Below are positions 9,483 to 21,779 of a stretch of DNA of 60,000 nucleotides, piece after piece; within the stretch, counting starts at the first letter, position 1, and each line of letters opens with the position of its first letter. The notes beneath the pieces were generated by a model, which saw only the letters and a program-made list of their open reading frames with translations, made no database searches and was not told the origin of the DNA. Origin of the DNA: Cryptomeria japonica. Its lineage: Eukaryota > Streptophyta > Pinopsida > Cupressales > Cupressaceae. The stretch covers positions 604,195,177 through 604,255,176 of the forward strand of contig NC_081405.1 in NCBI RefSeq assembly GCF_030272615.1. Reading direction: 5' to 3'. The position numbers and the translations under genes were made by a program.

Positions 9483-10433
9483 TAGCCAACTAAAAATCAC
9501 TAAAAAGCAAAGGGAACATGGTGCCCCACCACTGTCTTGGGCAGCATCAGGTTGCCACACCCCTGTCTTATGTAGATTAGGGCAGATATGATGATTCTTG
9601 GTGATTCCTATGACTTTTACTGAGCTGAAAATGCCTTCGGGTACCTGTTTCTGCATCTACAACAATACCCAAGGGAGAGATATTGCCACTAGATCTCCTA
9701 TTATTCTTCAATGTCTTCAAGGCTCCTAATTGATGATTAACTCTTGAAAAATGTTTGATGAATGTTCTTTAATGTTGTTGAAGACTCCACATAGGATTCT
9801 CTTTCATTACATAGAAGGCTCTTTATGCTCTCTTTGCAAAAAACTCCCTTAGATTAGATAGATCTTAGTTCCCTTCAAGTGAAGAAAGATAGCTCTTATG
9901 TATGAAACCCTTGATCTTAATTTTTACTTAATTTCACCTTTATGCCGACCTAGGAATTGAATTTACTACCAATCTTTTGGGGTTAAGCACTAAAATATCA
10001 TATAATTGTGCTCCCAAAATTTTGAGGAAAAAGCCGAGGACCGTGGCAGGAAGAAACATGGTTTGACCAAATTTTCACCAAATTTTTAGGGTCATTAGAT
10101 ATGATGATATTAGAGCAGATGCCAAAGTTACAGCTGATTTTGAGGTGTTTTGATATGCGAAATTGGGCCTTAAAGGTCGAAATAAGATATAATTAGGGTT
10201 TATGATTAGATGATTTATTGGAGGAATAAAATAAAAAGGGGCACACTTAGGGTAAAGGGCCCAATTTTATAATGTATGAAGTGATGAAATGTGACTTTAT
10301 ATTTAATTAAAATAATTAAGTAAATTCTTAAAGAGAAATTAGAAATGCAAGATGCAAGACACACTAAGGCGAGTGCTAACCTAAGTGTGAAATTGTACCA
10401 CCCTAGCAGGGAAGTACAATTTATGACACTACA
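9483..10433 (-). mobile_element. GEL 3' LTR, remaining part to its outer-sense start
   Basis: This aligns with 31535-32507 of the 5' LTR across its length (for example ggagagatattgccactaga against ggagagatactcccactaga). On the minus strand it starts TGTAGTGTCATAAATTG. The alignment with the 5' LTR ends exactly at ...gacactaca (10433 and 32507), giving the TG...CA boundary of an LTR. Confidence 0.88.
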
Positions 10434-10447
10434 TTTATCCCCCATTG
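10434..10447 (-). promoter_or_regulatory. Polypurine tract of GEL
   Basis: On the minus strand caatgggggataaa lies directly upstream of the LTR start TGTAGTG. A purine run immediately before the 3' LTR is the plus-strand priming site of LTR retrotransposons. This fixes the orientation of the element as minus. Confidence 0.8.
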
Positions 10448-10937
10448 TAGCAGTCATATGACACTATGTGCATATGGAAGCTAAAGTAAAGAAAAGTAAA
10501 CATTCATGAAAAAAGGATATATTCACAAGTTGTCGGATGAAGCCCCTAGTGGTATATGCAATACACAGTTAGGATCTGCACCCTACAAAAACACATTTAA
10601 GATAAAATCACAAAATCACCTAAATGATTACTAAGGAAGGTGATGAAAATTCAAGGGTATCTATATGCCCCCCTGTTTCAGATTGCCAATTTTAGTGAGT
10701 TGAAATAGGGCATCATGTTTACCACATCGAATTGTGAAAGAAGATTGATGATAAATTCTCACAAGAAGATTTGATACAAGATCAAAAATTAATAGAGAAT
10801 CATTTGGTAAGAAAGAGAACTAAGCCTCAACAACAACACAACAAAGAGTGTGAGGATTTGAGATCTCTCTAACACAAGATGAAAGATTTAAATGGAGAAA
10901 AATGCAAAGACAATGAAGAAGAGATAGAAAGCATGAA
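10448..10937 (-). mobile_element. GEL interior near its 3' end; no coding region recognised
   Basis: AT-rich internal sequence lies between the GEL polypurine tract and the copia A insertion. After removal of copia A (10943-18341 plus one TACAC) it continues into 18347. All open frames are short and carry no motifs. Confidence 0.6.
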
Positions 10938-10942
10938 TACAC

Positions 10943-12376
10943 TGATGGTATGATGAAAGAATAAGTATCTGGTAGAATATTGAGAGGGGGGGTGAATCTG
11001 TATATTGAAAAACTGATACAAAGTTCCCAAAATCAAACTCAGTCAAACAAAGTAAACATATCTTAGTCAAGCTCCATATTCATAAGAATACTTGACATCA
11101 ACCGGTTTAACTGTTATGACAACTTTAATAGTAAACAACTTCAATCTTGTAAACATCAACAATGCTTAATCATAACTCAACATACTCAACTCTCAATGCT
11201 TCTACTTAACATGCCTTATCAGAAGTTAACCAAATCAACAAATAAGATCACAACCACAAAAGTATTCACCACTTGACACAAATGTTTATACGTGGAAAAC
11301 CCAAATAGGTAAAAACCACGGTGAGATGAGACTCACAAGGATAGTTATCTGAACTCTTTTGAAGTTCACCTTGTTAGGAGCCAAGCCTGTTAAAGCTTTA
11401 CAATAAGTCCTGTTAAGAACTAATTCCGGTTCAGAATCACCCGGTTAAGGGATTTACAAATATGCCTTGATGAAAAGAACAATCCCTGTTAGGAGTAACC
11501 TCGGTGGAGGATTTAAGAATCCAAGCTAATGGACCACCTTGTTAGAGGATTTAATGTGTAACCAAGATTGTTATAGCTTACCCGGTTAAGGGATTTCACT
11601 TCTACTATAAGTGTTAGAAAACAACGGGTTTTGTTGATCTATCAGAGTATCACTACATTTGCTTGATCAGATCCTTCTAAGCTTCAATTTACCTTCACTC
11701 AAAGTGCAAATCCATTCACTGGTTAGGCAACTACACACTCAATAGGTTTCTATCAATCTTGCCAACAACCTTTACAAACAACTTCATCGACCTTAAATAC
11801 AAATCAATTAGGTCTTTAACATATCAAAAACCTAACTCTCATCATCGAGATTACAAACAAGTTGATAAAATCTTGATTGTTAGAAATCATGACAATCTCT
11901 TCAAATTCTTCAAGAAAATTCCTGCCGCTCTATGATCACTACTTCATCGAACTTTGTAACTCATCACGCATTGTGCATTAGATGCAATCCACTTTGCTCC
12001 TTCCCTAGACAAAAATAAACGTGCCAAAACAATTTGAACATATCCTCATTCAATGATCACACATGTCTCCATCATTACCACTTATCAAATAAACCATCAA
12101 ACTTGATCGGTTAGGGTTTAACAACTGATAGGGTTTACCAGTTACATTACATAGAAAGGTTTAACCCTTTACACTGGTTCACCGGTCTGACTCACAAACT
12201 TTACATACCGGTTTACAACATCTTCCACAAAGCTCTTCTTATCGGTTACTAGCCAATATAAAAAACAACAATATCAACAATAACATGAATACCATTACTG
12301 GTTCAATTGACATCAATGACAACATATCATTAATGCAATCTCTATTCAAAATACCAATAAACTCAAAATACCAACA
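10943..12376 (-). repeat. Copia A 3' LTR
   Basis: The 1434-bp LTR is bounded by TG...CA. Near its plus-strand start is a G run (gagaggggggggtgaat at about 10981), the complement of the C-rich TTCACCCC...CTCTC block shared by the LTRs of copia B and the solo LTR. Repeated CCGGTT words fill the middle. Confidence 0.93.
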
Positions 12377-12392
12377 ATCTCCCCCTTTGGCA
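12377..12392 (-). promoter_or_regulatory. Copia A polypurine tract
   Basis: On the minus strand gccaaagggggagat directly precedes the LTR start TGTTGGTATTTTG. The same purine tract is found at 27576-27590 in copia B and at 47934-47950 in copia E, so the three elements belong to related lineages. Confidence 0.85.
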
Positions 12393-12839
12393 TTGATGGC
12401 AATACAAATATCAACTCCTCTGATTGCTACTGAGATTGGTGAATAGGAATCCTCGTTTACATTACCAAGTATTCACCTTGCTCTGTCTGTCTTCAGCCTA
12501 CTGCTAGTTCACCTAATCAGACACATAATTCTTCTCCTCAATTACATAATTATTCTCCCCCTTTGACAACAATGCCAAAGTGAAAGTATAAAATGTAATT
12601 ATTCTCTCATTATGCATCAACATCATTCTACAACTTGATGCTCCCTCTGTGGAATACATCTACTTCTTCATCAATCCACGTAAACTTCTACAAGTGGACT
12701 GATGCAATCAACATCATGCTCAACTAACTTCATGAAGAGGGACAACCCCCAATTGACTCTAAGATACTCGAAAGTCATCTTAGGCAGAGGTTTGGTAAAG
12801 ATATTTGCAAGTTGCTCCTTGGTAGAAACATGTTCCAAG

Positions 12840-13390
12840 ATAGCATCTTTACTTTAAGATTTTTCCCTCAAGAAGTGATATTTCAATTCAATGTGCTTAG
12901 TCCTTGCGTGCAAAACAAGATTTTTAGAAATGTTTATTGCACTTGTATTATCACACAAAACCTTTATTGGTTTTGAGATTTCCATATTCAAACCTTCCAA
13001 AATGTGTCTCATCCACATAGCTTGTGTGCAATTCATATAAGCTGCTACATATTCAGCTTCAGCAGTAGATTGTGAAGTGCAACTCTACTTTTTACTACTC
13101 CATGAAACTAGCCTTCCTCCTAGAAATAATGCTCCACCGGTATTACTCTTTAGGTCATCAATATTTCTTGCCCAATCAGCATCTGTGTATGCTTTCAAAT
13201 CAAAATTTCCACCATATGGATACCATAACCCATAGTCAATAGTACCTTTCAGATATCTAAAAATTCTCTTGGTTGCCATCAGATATGCCTCCTTTGGATT
13301 CTTCTGAGATCTAGCAACAATACCAAATGCATGAGTAATATCCAATCGACTGTGAACAACATAGTGTAATTTTCCAATCATTGACCTATA
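12840..13390 (-). pseudogene. Copia A RNase H and end of reverse transcriptase
   Basis: Frame 13381-13085 reads MIGKLHYVVHSRLDITHAFG, then RIFRYLKGTIDYGLWYP, YTDADWA and LFLGGRLVSWSSKK, the link between reverse transcriptase and RNase H. Frame 13036-12854 continues MNCTQAMWMRHILEG and the RNase H core VLCDNTSAINISKNLVLHAR, THIELKYHFLRE. A stop near 13087 and another before the usual ADIFTKPL end show it is broken. The enzyme degrades the RNA strand during reverse transcription. Confidence 0.85.
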
Positions 13391-13399
13391 TTCCTTTTC

Positions 13400-14494
13400 A
13401 TCTATAGACTTTTATGCAACTTTCTTGGACAATTTACAACATGTAACCATTGGGCTTCCAACTGGTTTATAGTCACTAATACCGAAAGTCTTCAAAACCT
13501 CTTTCACATACTTGGATTGAGTAATGAAAATACCATTCTTCATCTACTATATCTATAGGCCTATGATTTTTTTATTTCCCATACTAATGACATCTCAAAT
13601 TCATTCTTCATTTCATCTGCAAAACAATTACTCATGTCATCATTACCTCCAAATATAATGTCATCTACAAATACTTCACTAACCAGTATTTCATCTCCTT
13701 CAAACTTGAGATAAATGTTGTTGTTATCACTGGTTCTAGCAAAGCCTATCTTCATCACATGAGTATGAAGCCATTCATACCATTCTCTGGGTGCCTGCTT
13801 TAATCCATACAAGGATTAATGCAATTTGCATACCATGTCTTCCTCATCTGTCAATGCATAACCATCAGGTTGCTCTATGTAAACCTCTTCTTCTAGTATC
13901 CCATTCAAGAATACAGACTTAACATCCATCTCGTATACCTTGAACTTCTTATGAGCTGCAAAATGCAAGAAATTTTATGACACCTTACAGTCTTGCTACT
14001 AGTGCAAAAGTTTCTCCATAATCCTCTCCTTCTTCTTGCACATAACCTTTGCAAACTAATCTTGCCTTATTGCGAACTACAATATCATCTTCATTTAATT
14101 TGTTTCCAAACACCCATTTAGTACCTATAACATTTTTGTTTACTGGTCGAGGTACCAGGGTCCAAGTTTTGTTCTTCTCAATTTGATCCAACTCCTCCTC
14201 CATAGATTTCACCCAATGATCATCGCCAATTGCCTCCTTAGCACTTCTAGGTTGAAAGGTGGAGATCATGCAAGAGTTCTCTCTTATTCTCCTTCTAGTT
14301 AGTACACCGGCATCCTTATCCCCAATTATCTGTTCAGGATTGTGATTCAGTCTCACATACTTAGGAATAACATGATCATTCTCTTTAGGTTCAGCTTCTT
14401 CATTATCATCTTCCTCTGAATTTATTTGTTCCAGTTGAACAAGTACATCAGGATTTGCTTTACCTGTTTCTGATTTAACAGTTTCAGGTTCCAA
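13400..14494 (-). pseudogene. Copia A reverse transcriptase, broken
   Basis: Frame 14494-13985 holds the N-terminal part: [37 protein letters not shown] and [29 protein letters not shown]. Frame 13812-13561 holds MYGLKQAPREWYEWLH and the active-site block VSEVFVDDIIFGGNDD, where the copia YVDD box is FVDD. At least two frame interruptions separate them (about 13975 and 13815) and the polymerase would not be made intact. Upstream in the same frame is an acidic linker (EQINSEEDDNEEAEPKENDH), typical between integrase and reverse transcriptase. Confidence 0.9.
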
Positions 14495-14593
14495 AAGAAA
14501 AATGCAAGGATCTTCAACCTTCTTCTTAGAACTGGTTCCTTCTGAAATTTCAGGACATTCATCTACACGAACATCAACACTGTTAACAATTTT

Positions 14594-15439
14594 CTATGTT
14601 TGGTTGTTGAAACATTTATAGGCCTTACTCTTGGTGGAATAGCCAAGAAATATGCCTTCATCGCTCATAGCTTCAAACTTGCTTATGTAATCACCTCTTT
14701 TAATAAAAAAATTGCTTCTAAATATCTTAAAATAGCTAACATCAGGTGATCTCCCATACCAGTACCCATATGGGGTCTTGTCCTTACCTCTTTTCACCAT
14801 AACTCAATTCATTGTGTACACAGTTGTACTTAGAGCTTCTTTCCAAAATGTTTTTGATACACCTCCTTGTATCAACATAGTCCTAGCAGCTTCAACCACT
14901 GACCGATTATTTCTCTCTGCTATACCATTCTGTTGTGGTGTCCTTGGTGCAGAAAGTTGTCGCTTGATACCATTATCATCACAATACTTAGTGAACTCCA
15001 TAGAAGTGATTTCACCGCCTTGATTTGTTCTTAGACATTTTATCTTTTTGCCACTCTCTTTCTCAACTAAGGCTCCGAATGCCTTGAATTTACCAAAATC
15101 TTCATTCTTATCCTTCAAGAATGTGACCCACATAATCCTTGAACAATCATCAGTGAATATCATGAAGTATATTTCACCTTGAATGCTTCTTGTTCTTATT
15201 GGTCCACATAGATCTGTATGAACCAAATCTAACAAGTCCTCTATTGAGAAGGACTTGCTCTTAAAAGTTGAAGAAGTCATCTTTCCTAGTTGACATTCTT
15301 TACAAAGAGCATTAATCAGTTTGTCTAGCTGAGGCACACCTCTTACTGTCTTAGACTTGCTTACTTTAACAATATTGTCAAAAATTATATGACAAAATCT
15401 CCTATGCCAAAGCCAGCTATCATCTATTATTGCAATCAA
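14594..15439 (-). pseudogene. Copia A integrase, nearly continuous
   Basis: Frame 15439-14804 begins in the zinc-binding HHCC region (WLWHRRFCHIIFDN... LCKECQLGKMTSSTF), then the catalytic core with VHTDLCGPIRTRS, IFTDDCSRIMWVTFLKDKNE, RTNQGGEITSMEF and RTPQQNGIAERNNRS. The three acidic catalytic residues fall in HTDL, NQGGE and AERNN as in copia integrases, though the usual SDQGGEF second block is NQGGEI, with the catalytic D replaced by N. That change would impair activity. Frame 14800-14594 gives the C-terminal GKDKTPYGYWYGRSPDVSYF segment after an in-frame stop. Confidence 0.9.
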
Positions 15440-15723
15440 ACAGTTGCTAACTTTAGGATTGAGATGAAATAGATTACCTCTGGTCTATTTCTCGATTGCA
15501 ATCAATTCACCTTTGTTGTCAAAGATTTTGCACATTCCATTTCTAAACTCCAGTGGGTATCCTTTGTCATTAATTTGTTTCACACTTAAAATATTCTACT
15601 TTAGGCCTTCAACCCAATAGACATCGTCAGCACTTCTCTTCCCATTAAGAGAAATAACTCCCTTACCTTTAACCATACAGGGTGAGTCATTGCCAAATAT
15701 GACAACACCGCTATCAAATTCCT

Positions 15724-16077
15724 TTAGGAAATAAATTTGCTCCGATCACAAGTCATGTGATGTGAACAACCACTATCAATGATCCAATCATCAAATTTAT
15801 TCATTCTAGATACTAGTGCCTTCTGATCTGATATTTCTTCCTTAATAGCTAAAAACACAATATCTTCACTAGCATCATCATCAGATTCTTCATCAGTAAT
15901 ACCATTGTCAATAGCTACAAGACAATATCTCTTTCCTTTACCCTTGAACTTCTTAAATTTGTCTCTCTTGTATTCATTTTCACCATTAGGGAAATTTTCT
16001 ACTATGTGACCAATCTTGTTGCATGCAAAACATTTTAAAGGTAGCTTACCTCTATATTTACCAGTGCCTCTAGGCAA
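15724..16077 (-). pseudogene. Copia A gag zinc knuckle and protease
   Basis: The frame reads CFACNKIGHIVENFPNGE, the CX2CX4HX4C-type nucleocapsid knuckle with its last cysteine replaced (CP normally, FP here), followed by an acidic stretch (TDEESDDDASED) and the aspartic protease start WIIDSGCSHHMTCDRSKF, where DSG is the catalytic motif. The knuckle defect would weaken RNA packaging. The protease continues towards 15480 in broken frames. Confidence 0.88.
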
Positions 16078-16099
16078 TCATTTTTCCAACAATGCTTCA

Positions 16100-16830
16100 A
16101 GCTCCACTAAGTTGTCTTCATCTTCAACATCTCTTGCTAGATCTAGATTCATAGTTATGGCCAATATCTCTACTTCTTCTCACATATGGGTTAGAGACAT
16201 AAGCTCTAAATGCAGATTCTGATTTTTTTACACTACCATCATAGCCATTCAGTTCAAAAGCAATAAGTTTGCTAATAATAAAGTCAAGAGTTACTTTTGT
16301 CTTGTCAATGGATTTCGGCTCCTAAATATCTACAACTCGGATAGCATAGAACTATAGCAAGGTTCTCAGTACCTTACTAATTACTATGGCATCTTCCACT
16401 TTCCTCCTACACTCTTTATCTCACCAACTATCTCTTTACTCTTTTGACCGTACTGTTGGATATCCTCACCTTCAGACATTCTTATGTCGTCAAACTTTCC
16501 TCTTAAACTCTCCTCTTTGGCAATCTTAACATGTTCATCACTGCTATAAATCTCTTCTAATTTCTTCCATGCTTCATATGCAGTTTCAAGACCATGAACA
16601 TCTACATATTCAACATCAGACAGGGAACTGATAATAGCTTCTAATGCTTGGTGATTTTCTTCTTGTTCTTTCTTCCGATCATCAGTCAGGGGTCCAATAG
16701 ATGTAGTATACTTATTTTCTATATGATCCCAATACTGACTACCAAGACTCTTAATGTAAATCTTCACTCTGTCACTCCATATTCTATAGTTTTCTTTGTT
16801 GAGCTTTGGAACTTATTTCTTCATCATGAT
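16100..16830 (-). pseudogene. Copia A gag N-terminal region
   Basis: Frame 16767-16384 encodes a copia-type gag: KIYIKSLGSQYWDHIENKYT, then DRKKEQEENHQALEAIISSL, GLETAYEAWKKLEEIYSSDE, then ESLRGKFDDIRMSEGEDIQQ. These match the conserved UBN2-type gag helices of plant copia elements. Stops between 16384 and 16077 separate it from the zinc knuckle. Gag forms the virus-like particle in the cytoplasm. Confidence 0.82.
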
Positions 16831-16883
16831 CTACAAGATCTTTTCCTAAATTGTTAGGCTTTTAGATTAAGAGAACCTGAGGA

Positions 16884-16895
16884 GCTCTGATACCA
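16884..16895 (-). promoter_or_regulatory. Copia A primer binding site (initiator Met tRNA)
   Basis: On the minus strand TGGTATCAGAGC lies two bases inside the 5' LTR end. This is the standard complement of the plant initiator methionine tRNA 3' end, used to prime minus-strand DNA synthesis. Confidence 0.93.
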
Positions 16896-16897
16896 AT

Positions 16898-18341
16898 TGA
16901 TGGTATGATGAAAGAATAAGTATCCGGTAGAATACTAAGGGGGGAGGGGGGGGTAAATCAATATATTGAAAAATTGATACAAAGTTGCCAAACTCAAACT
17001 TAGTCAAACAAAGTAAACATATCTCAATCAAGATCAATATTCATAAGAATACTTAACATCAACTAGTTTAACTGTTATGACAACTTTAACAGTAAACAAC
17101 TTCAATCTTGTAAACATAAACAATGCTTAATAATAACTCAACATATTCAACTCCCAGTGCTTCTACTTAACATGCCTTATCAAAAGTTAACCAAATCAAC
17201 AGATAAGATCACAACCACAAAATAATTCACCACTTGACACAAATGTTTATACGTGGAAAACCCAAATAGGTAAAAACCACGGCGAGATGAGACTCACAAG
17301 GATAGCTATCCAAACTCTTTTGAAGTTTTCCTTGTTAGGAGCCAAGCCTATTAAAACTTTACAACAAGTCCTGTTAAGAACTAATTCCAGTTAGGAATCA
17401 CTTGGTTAAGGGATTTACAAATATGCCTTGATGAAAAGAACAATACCCTATTAGGAGTAACCTTGGTGGAGGATTTAAGAATCCAAGCTAATGGACCACC
17501 TTGTCAGAGGATTTAATGAGTAACCAAGCTTGTTAGAGCTTACCCAATTAAGGGATTTCACTTCTGCTGTAATTGTTAGAAAAGAATAGGTTTTCTTGAT
17601 CTGTCTGAGTAGCACTACATTTGCCTGATCAAATCCTTCTAAGCTTCAATATGCCTTCACTTAAAGTGCAGATCCATTCACTAGTTAGGCAACTACACAC
17701 TCAATAGTTTTCTATCAGTCTTGCCAACGACCTTTACAAACAACTTCATTGACCATAAATACAAATCAATTAGGTCAGTAACATAGCAAAAACCTAATTC
17801 TCATTATCGAGATTATAAACAAGTCATTACAATCTTGACCATTAGAAATCATGACAATCTCTTCACATTCTTCAAGAAAATTCCAACTACTCTATGATCA
17901 CCACTTCATCTAACTTTGTAACTCATCACGCATTGTGCATTAGATGCAATCCACTTTCCTCCTTCCCTAGACAAAAAAAAATGTGCCAAAATAAATTGAA
18001 CATATCCTCATTCAATGATCACACGTGTCTCCATCATTTCCACTTATCAGATAATAAACCGTCAAACTTGATCGGTTAGGGTTTAATAGCTGATAGGGTT
18101 TACCGATTACATTACATAGAAATGTTTAACCCTTTACAGTGGTTCACCAGTTCAATTCACAAACTTTACATACCAGTTTACAACATCTTCCACAAAGCTC
18201 TTCTTATCGGTCACTAGCCAGTATCAAAAACAACAATATCAACAATAACATGAATACCATTACCAGTTCAATTGACATCAATGACAACATATCATTAATG
18301 AAATCTCCATGCAAAATACCAATAAACTCAAAATGCCAACA
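16898..18341 (-). repeat. Copia A 5' LTR
   Basis: The 1444-bp LTR is collinear with 10943-12376 with scattered substitutions and small indels. It is followed by TACAC at 18342-18346. It would carry the promoter of the element on the minus strand; no clear TATA box was picked out. Confidence 0.93.
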
Positions 18342-18346
18342 TACAC

Positions 18347-19442
18347 ACTTTGGTGATCCATGAGAAGAGAAAAGGAACCATGGACATCTCGCCCCTAAAA
18401 CTAGGTGATGCATAGAGAGAAGGACATGGAAAACTAGCCCTCAGAGTCTGTTTGGGTGATCCATGTAAGGGAGGAGAGTGAGAACAGCATTAGTTCCACT
18501 CAACCTCATGCATGTGTGTGCAAGTAGAACAAGGATACCTAGCCTCAACATCAGGAAGATATCCATCATGCAACAATGTCATAAATCCAAGCATGAGAGG
18601 GAATATTCTTCAAGAAAGGATAAGATAGTTGAAAAGAGATATCTTGCTATATAAGTGTAAAGAAGATCCTTGGAAGAGAAGAGATCTTTGTTCAAAATAA
18701 ATCTACCTTCAAGAGGAGTTGTCTTAGACAAATATAACATCTTCTAGAAGGAATGAATGCAAGAGATTTTAAAAGAGGAGAGGATTGAGATGACATCAAA
18801 GAGATATTATTTATATAAAATACTCTTCTGAAAGAAGAGAAGAGATCCTCATCAGGGATATGCACGTGCACAAAATGAAAGGGTTTATTATACAAGATGC
18901 TACTCAATGAAGAAAAGAAATTGATGAATGATCAAAGACTTCCAACACTAAAGAGGAGGTCCCAATTAAGGATATGTACTTAAGATCCCCATTAGCGATG
19001 CTTGTTCCAATATGAGAGAAGGAATTCAAATATGAATACACCTATACAATCAATAAGAAATCCTTATAGAAGACACTACTTCACAAAGGGGAAATTTTTA
19101 ATCTCAAGAAGGAGAGATGTTTGAAATCACTCTTACCCCCTATATATATAGGGAGAAGAGATGAGATAGAAATAGGCTATTATGTTGCTTCCAAAAGTAT
19201 GATTGCAGGTGAAATTATACCATCATGAATGGCAATGAGCCCCAGTAAGTGAGATGCCAATATCACATAATGATGAGCAACATAATAGCCATTAATATTA
19301 TTTAAAGACATGATAGATTGAATGAGGTATTTGAATATGACATGTTAAATACTCTACTATAAGTGAGATTAAAAACATGTATAAGATGATGAAGCTTAAA
19401 GGGTCTTTAGAAAGAGAGAATTTTATAAGAGAGGAATAGGCC
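18347..19442 (-). mobile_element. GEL interior between copia A and the solo LTR; no gene recognised
   Basis: This is purine-rich repeat sequence, similar in places to 5463-6960 of the CACTA element (see that entry). It contains many agaagag-type words and no frame longer than about 84 codons. It joins 10937 on the left after removal of copia A and 20937 on the right after removal of the solo LTR. Confidence 0.5.
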
Positions 19443-19447
19443 ACTAA

Positions 19448-20931
19448 TGTTGGCATATGTGCAGAGTTTGATGACATGATGATATTGTATATTGTCATTG
19501 ATGTCAATATGTTGAAGTATGAAGCGATATATTGAAGTAAGCAAACTAGCAAGAGAATCGGTATGATGATGTGAACCGGTATATGTGAAAAAGTGAAGCG
19601 GTATGTTGGAATGTGAACTGGTATATGGAAAGTTTTGTATCAGGGTTTCATTTGATATGACTACCAGTTGGTAGTCTCAACTTCAGGGTTTCCAATTGAT
19701 ACATTTCAAGTCTGTGTGATTCGACCGATGACATCCTGTGATGGGTTAGCATTGAAATGGAGATCAGATCGTGTTGCCACATCAACCTTGTGTGCGTGAA
19801 GGATTTCCTTGAGGATCTTGCATGAAGAAGATCGACCCTATCTACCTCAGGAATGTGCGAAGTCTCAGTAAATGGTGGAGAGCACGTGATGGGTTATCGA
19901 CTTCCAGAAGTGGCAAAAAATGAATGATGGAGAACGTCTTGAGATCTATTCAAGATTGTTTTATTTAATGCAATGTGTTTGAATGGTCAGGATTGGACCG
20001 ACTATATTGATAACCTAAATGTTTAGGGTTTAGGGTTTATGTTGCCGACCTATCTGTTTCCTATAAGGTTGATGATGATTTGCATTGTGAAGTTGTTGGC
20101 AAATGTTATGTGTGTATCAAAGTGAAGAGATACTTGATTCTTGCCAGACCAGAGAAGTGTGTTGAAACCTGTAGAGTGTGATTGCAGATGCAAAGGAACT
20201 AAAGTGGAATTGCCTTGGCATTGAGTGTTGTTACCAGATCAGTGTATTACCTGTTGACTTCTAACCATTTTAATAGTTGGAAAATCCCTTAACCGGGTAG
20301 CTTTAATAGGCTTTATGTAAATCCTTTCACATGGTGACTCATATCAATGAATTCTTCAAATCCTCTTGTGAGGTAACCTTTAATAGGGTTCTAACCTTTA
20401 ACCAGTTATTTAGCCATCCCTTAATCAAGTGATCCCTAGCAGGATCGGTTCCTAGCAGAACCTTTTGTAAAGTCCTTAACTAGATTAAGCTCCTAACAAA
20501 GCAGACTTTAGAAGAGTTCAAAGAACAACTTGTGGGTATTCATCCCCATCATGGTTTTTCCCAGTTGGGTTTCCACGTGAAAAATCTATGTGTCATGTGT
20601 GATGCTTTTTCATGAGATGATTAGTATTTTTTGTTAAGTGGTAATGCATGTTGATCTAGTGGTCTTTATATTTCTGATATATTACTTGTTTATGCATATG
20701 GGTGAAGTGGAAAGGAGATACTAGGTGTGGTGAAGATCTAAGTGTTACCAGTTTATGTCTTTCATAGTCATACTGTGTTTTACCAGTAGTGCCCTATTTT
20801 AGATTGGTGATACTGTTTACCAGTTAGTTTAGTCTTTGCAGTTAAAGTGGTTTAAGGAAGTTTTTGTCTATACTAATTCACCCCCGCCTCTCAGTATATG
20901 TTGAGTACTTACTATTCATCATTATTCATCA
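19448..20931 (+). mobile_element. Solo copia-type LTR inserted in GEL
   Basis: The 1484-bp sequence starts TGTTGGCATATGTGCAGAG and ends ...TTCATCATTATTCATCA, flanked by the 5-bp duplication ACTAA (19443-19447 and 20932-20936). There is no internal region. Like the copia A LTR read on the minus strand, it has cattgatgtcaat near the start, many CCGGT words and a ttcacccccgcctctcagta block near the end, so it belongs to a related family. It contains gtttagggtttagggttta at about 20026, a short plant-telomere-like run. A solo LTR is the normal product of recombination between the two LTRs of an element. Confidence 0.88.
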
Positions 20932-20936
20932 ACTAA

Positions 20937-21777
20937 GTCATACTTCTCTTGTACACAAGAAATCTTGGGTAAGAGATAAGTATAATTCATTAGAGCCTTA
21001 TTCCTAGAAGAAGGGGTTTTAGAATGAGTAGAAGATAAATTCTCATAAGGGGGATTAGAAATCTCTTGAGGAGATTCATATAGAGATTTGTTCATCACCA
21101 AGATTTCCTTTTGAGGGGGATGAGTCTTGAAAGAAGTAGAAGATGATTAAATTGAGGTGAGGTCATTATCACTACTAAATATAGCATTCACATTGAGAGA
21201 TGGTCTTTTAGATGTCTTGGTGGGCTTAGAAAGATTATATCCATGTCCAAATGAAGTTTCATGTGTATTATGTTCTAAAGGAACTTTAATTCCTTGTTCA
21301 TTTGTGCCACAACCATTGCCATCATAGCCACTCTTAGCTAAAATATGAAAACCAGGACCATAAAGGGATGCCAAATTAGAAAGAGATGGTTATGCCACAT
21401 AGGTCTCAGTTCTATATGAATTAGAGGAAGGATTTGAACAATTATTTTAATTATAAGCAGCCACAAAGTGGTTACTTAGTTGTTTAGACAAAGTAGGTTT
21501 CTCTTTATGTTCCTCCTTAGATTTCTCCTTCTCAGTCTTAGATCATTTCCAAGATAATCTATATTCTCCTATAAAAGTAAGGGTAAATTATAGAGATCCC
21601 CAATCATCATTTGAGAGAACTCCTTTGGGAGAAAATATATCCTTGGGAGGAGATTCCAATTGAGTAGGAGAATCAGGAGTACTAGAAGGAACAACATCAT
21701 TAAAGGAAATATATATATTTGAAGAAGTAGAATGATTGGAAGAAGAATGGGAAGTAGTTGAATAAGAAGACCCAAAT
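20937..21777 (-). mobile_element. GEL interior downstream of the protease, decayed
   Basis: On the minus strand this follows the protease segment. Short open stretches (for example 21374-21147, GPGFHILAKSGYDGNGCGTN and LEHNTHETSFGHGYNLSKPT) suggest an old polyprotein region; the GYGxxxP-like glycine repeats resemble G-patch-style segments found after protease in some plant gypsy elements, but this is a weak match. No reverse transcriptase motif is visible before the solo LTR. Confidence 0.4.
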
Positions 21778-21779
21778 TT

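Larger units (their letters stand above)
10943..18341 (-). mobile_element. Copia A: full-length Ty1/copia retrotransposon inserted in GEL
   Basis: Two long terminal repeats (10943-12376 and 16898-18341) begin TGATGGTATGATGAAAGAAT on the plus strand and end ...ACCAACA/...GCCAACA. The element is flanked by the 5-bp target duplication TACAC (10938-10942 and 18342-18346). On the minus strand it has a Met-tRNA primer site, gag with a zinc knuckle, protease, integrase, reverse transcriptase and RNase H in copia order, and a polypurine tract. Coding parts are broken by stops and frameshifts, so it is no longer autonomous. The two LTRs are clearly diverged but still easily aligned, so the insertion is moderately old. 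Confidence 0.95.

Noticed and set aside
20026-20045. Telomere array
   Set aside because: Only about two and a half TTTAGGG units inside a solo LTR.
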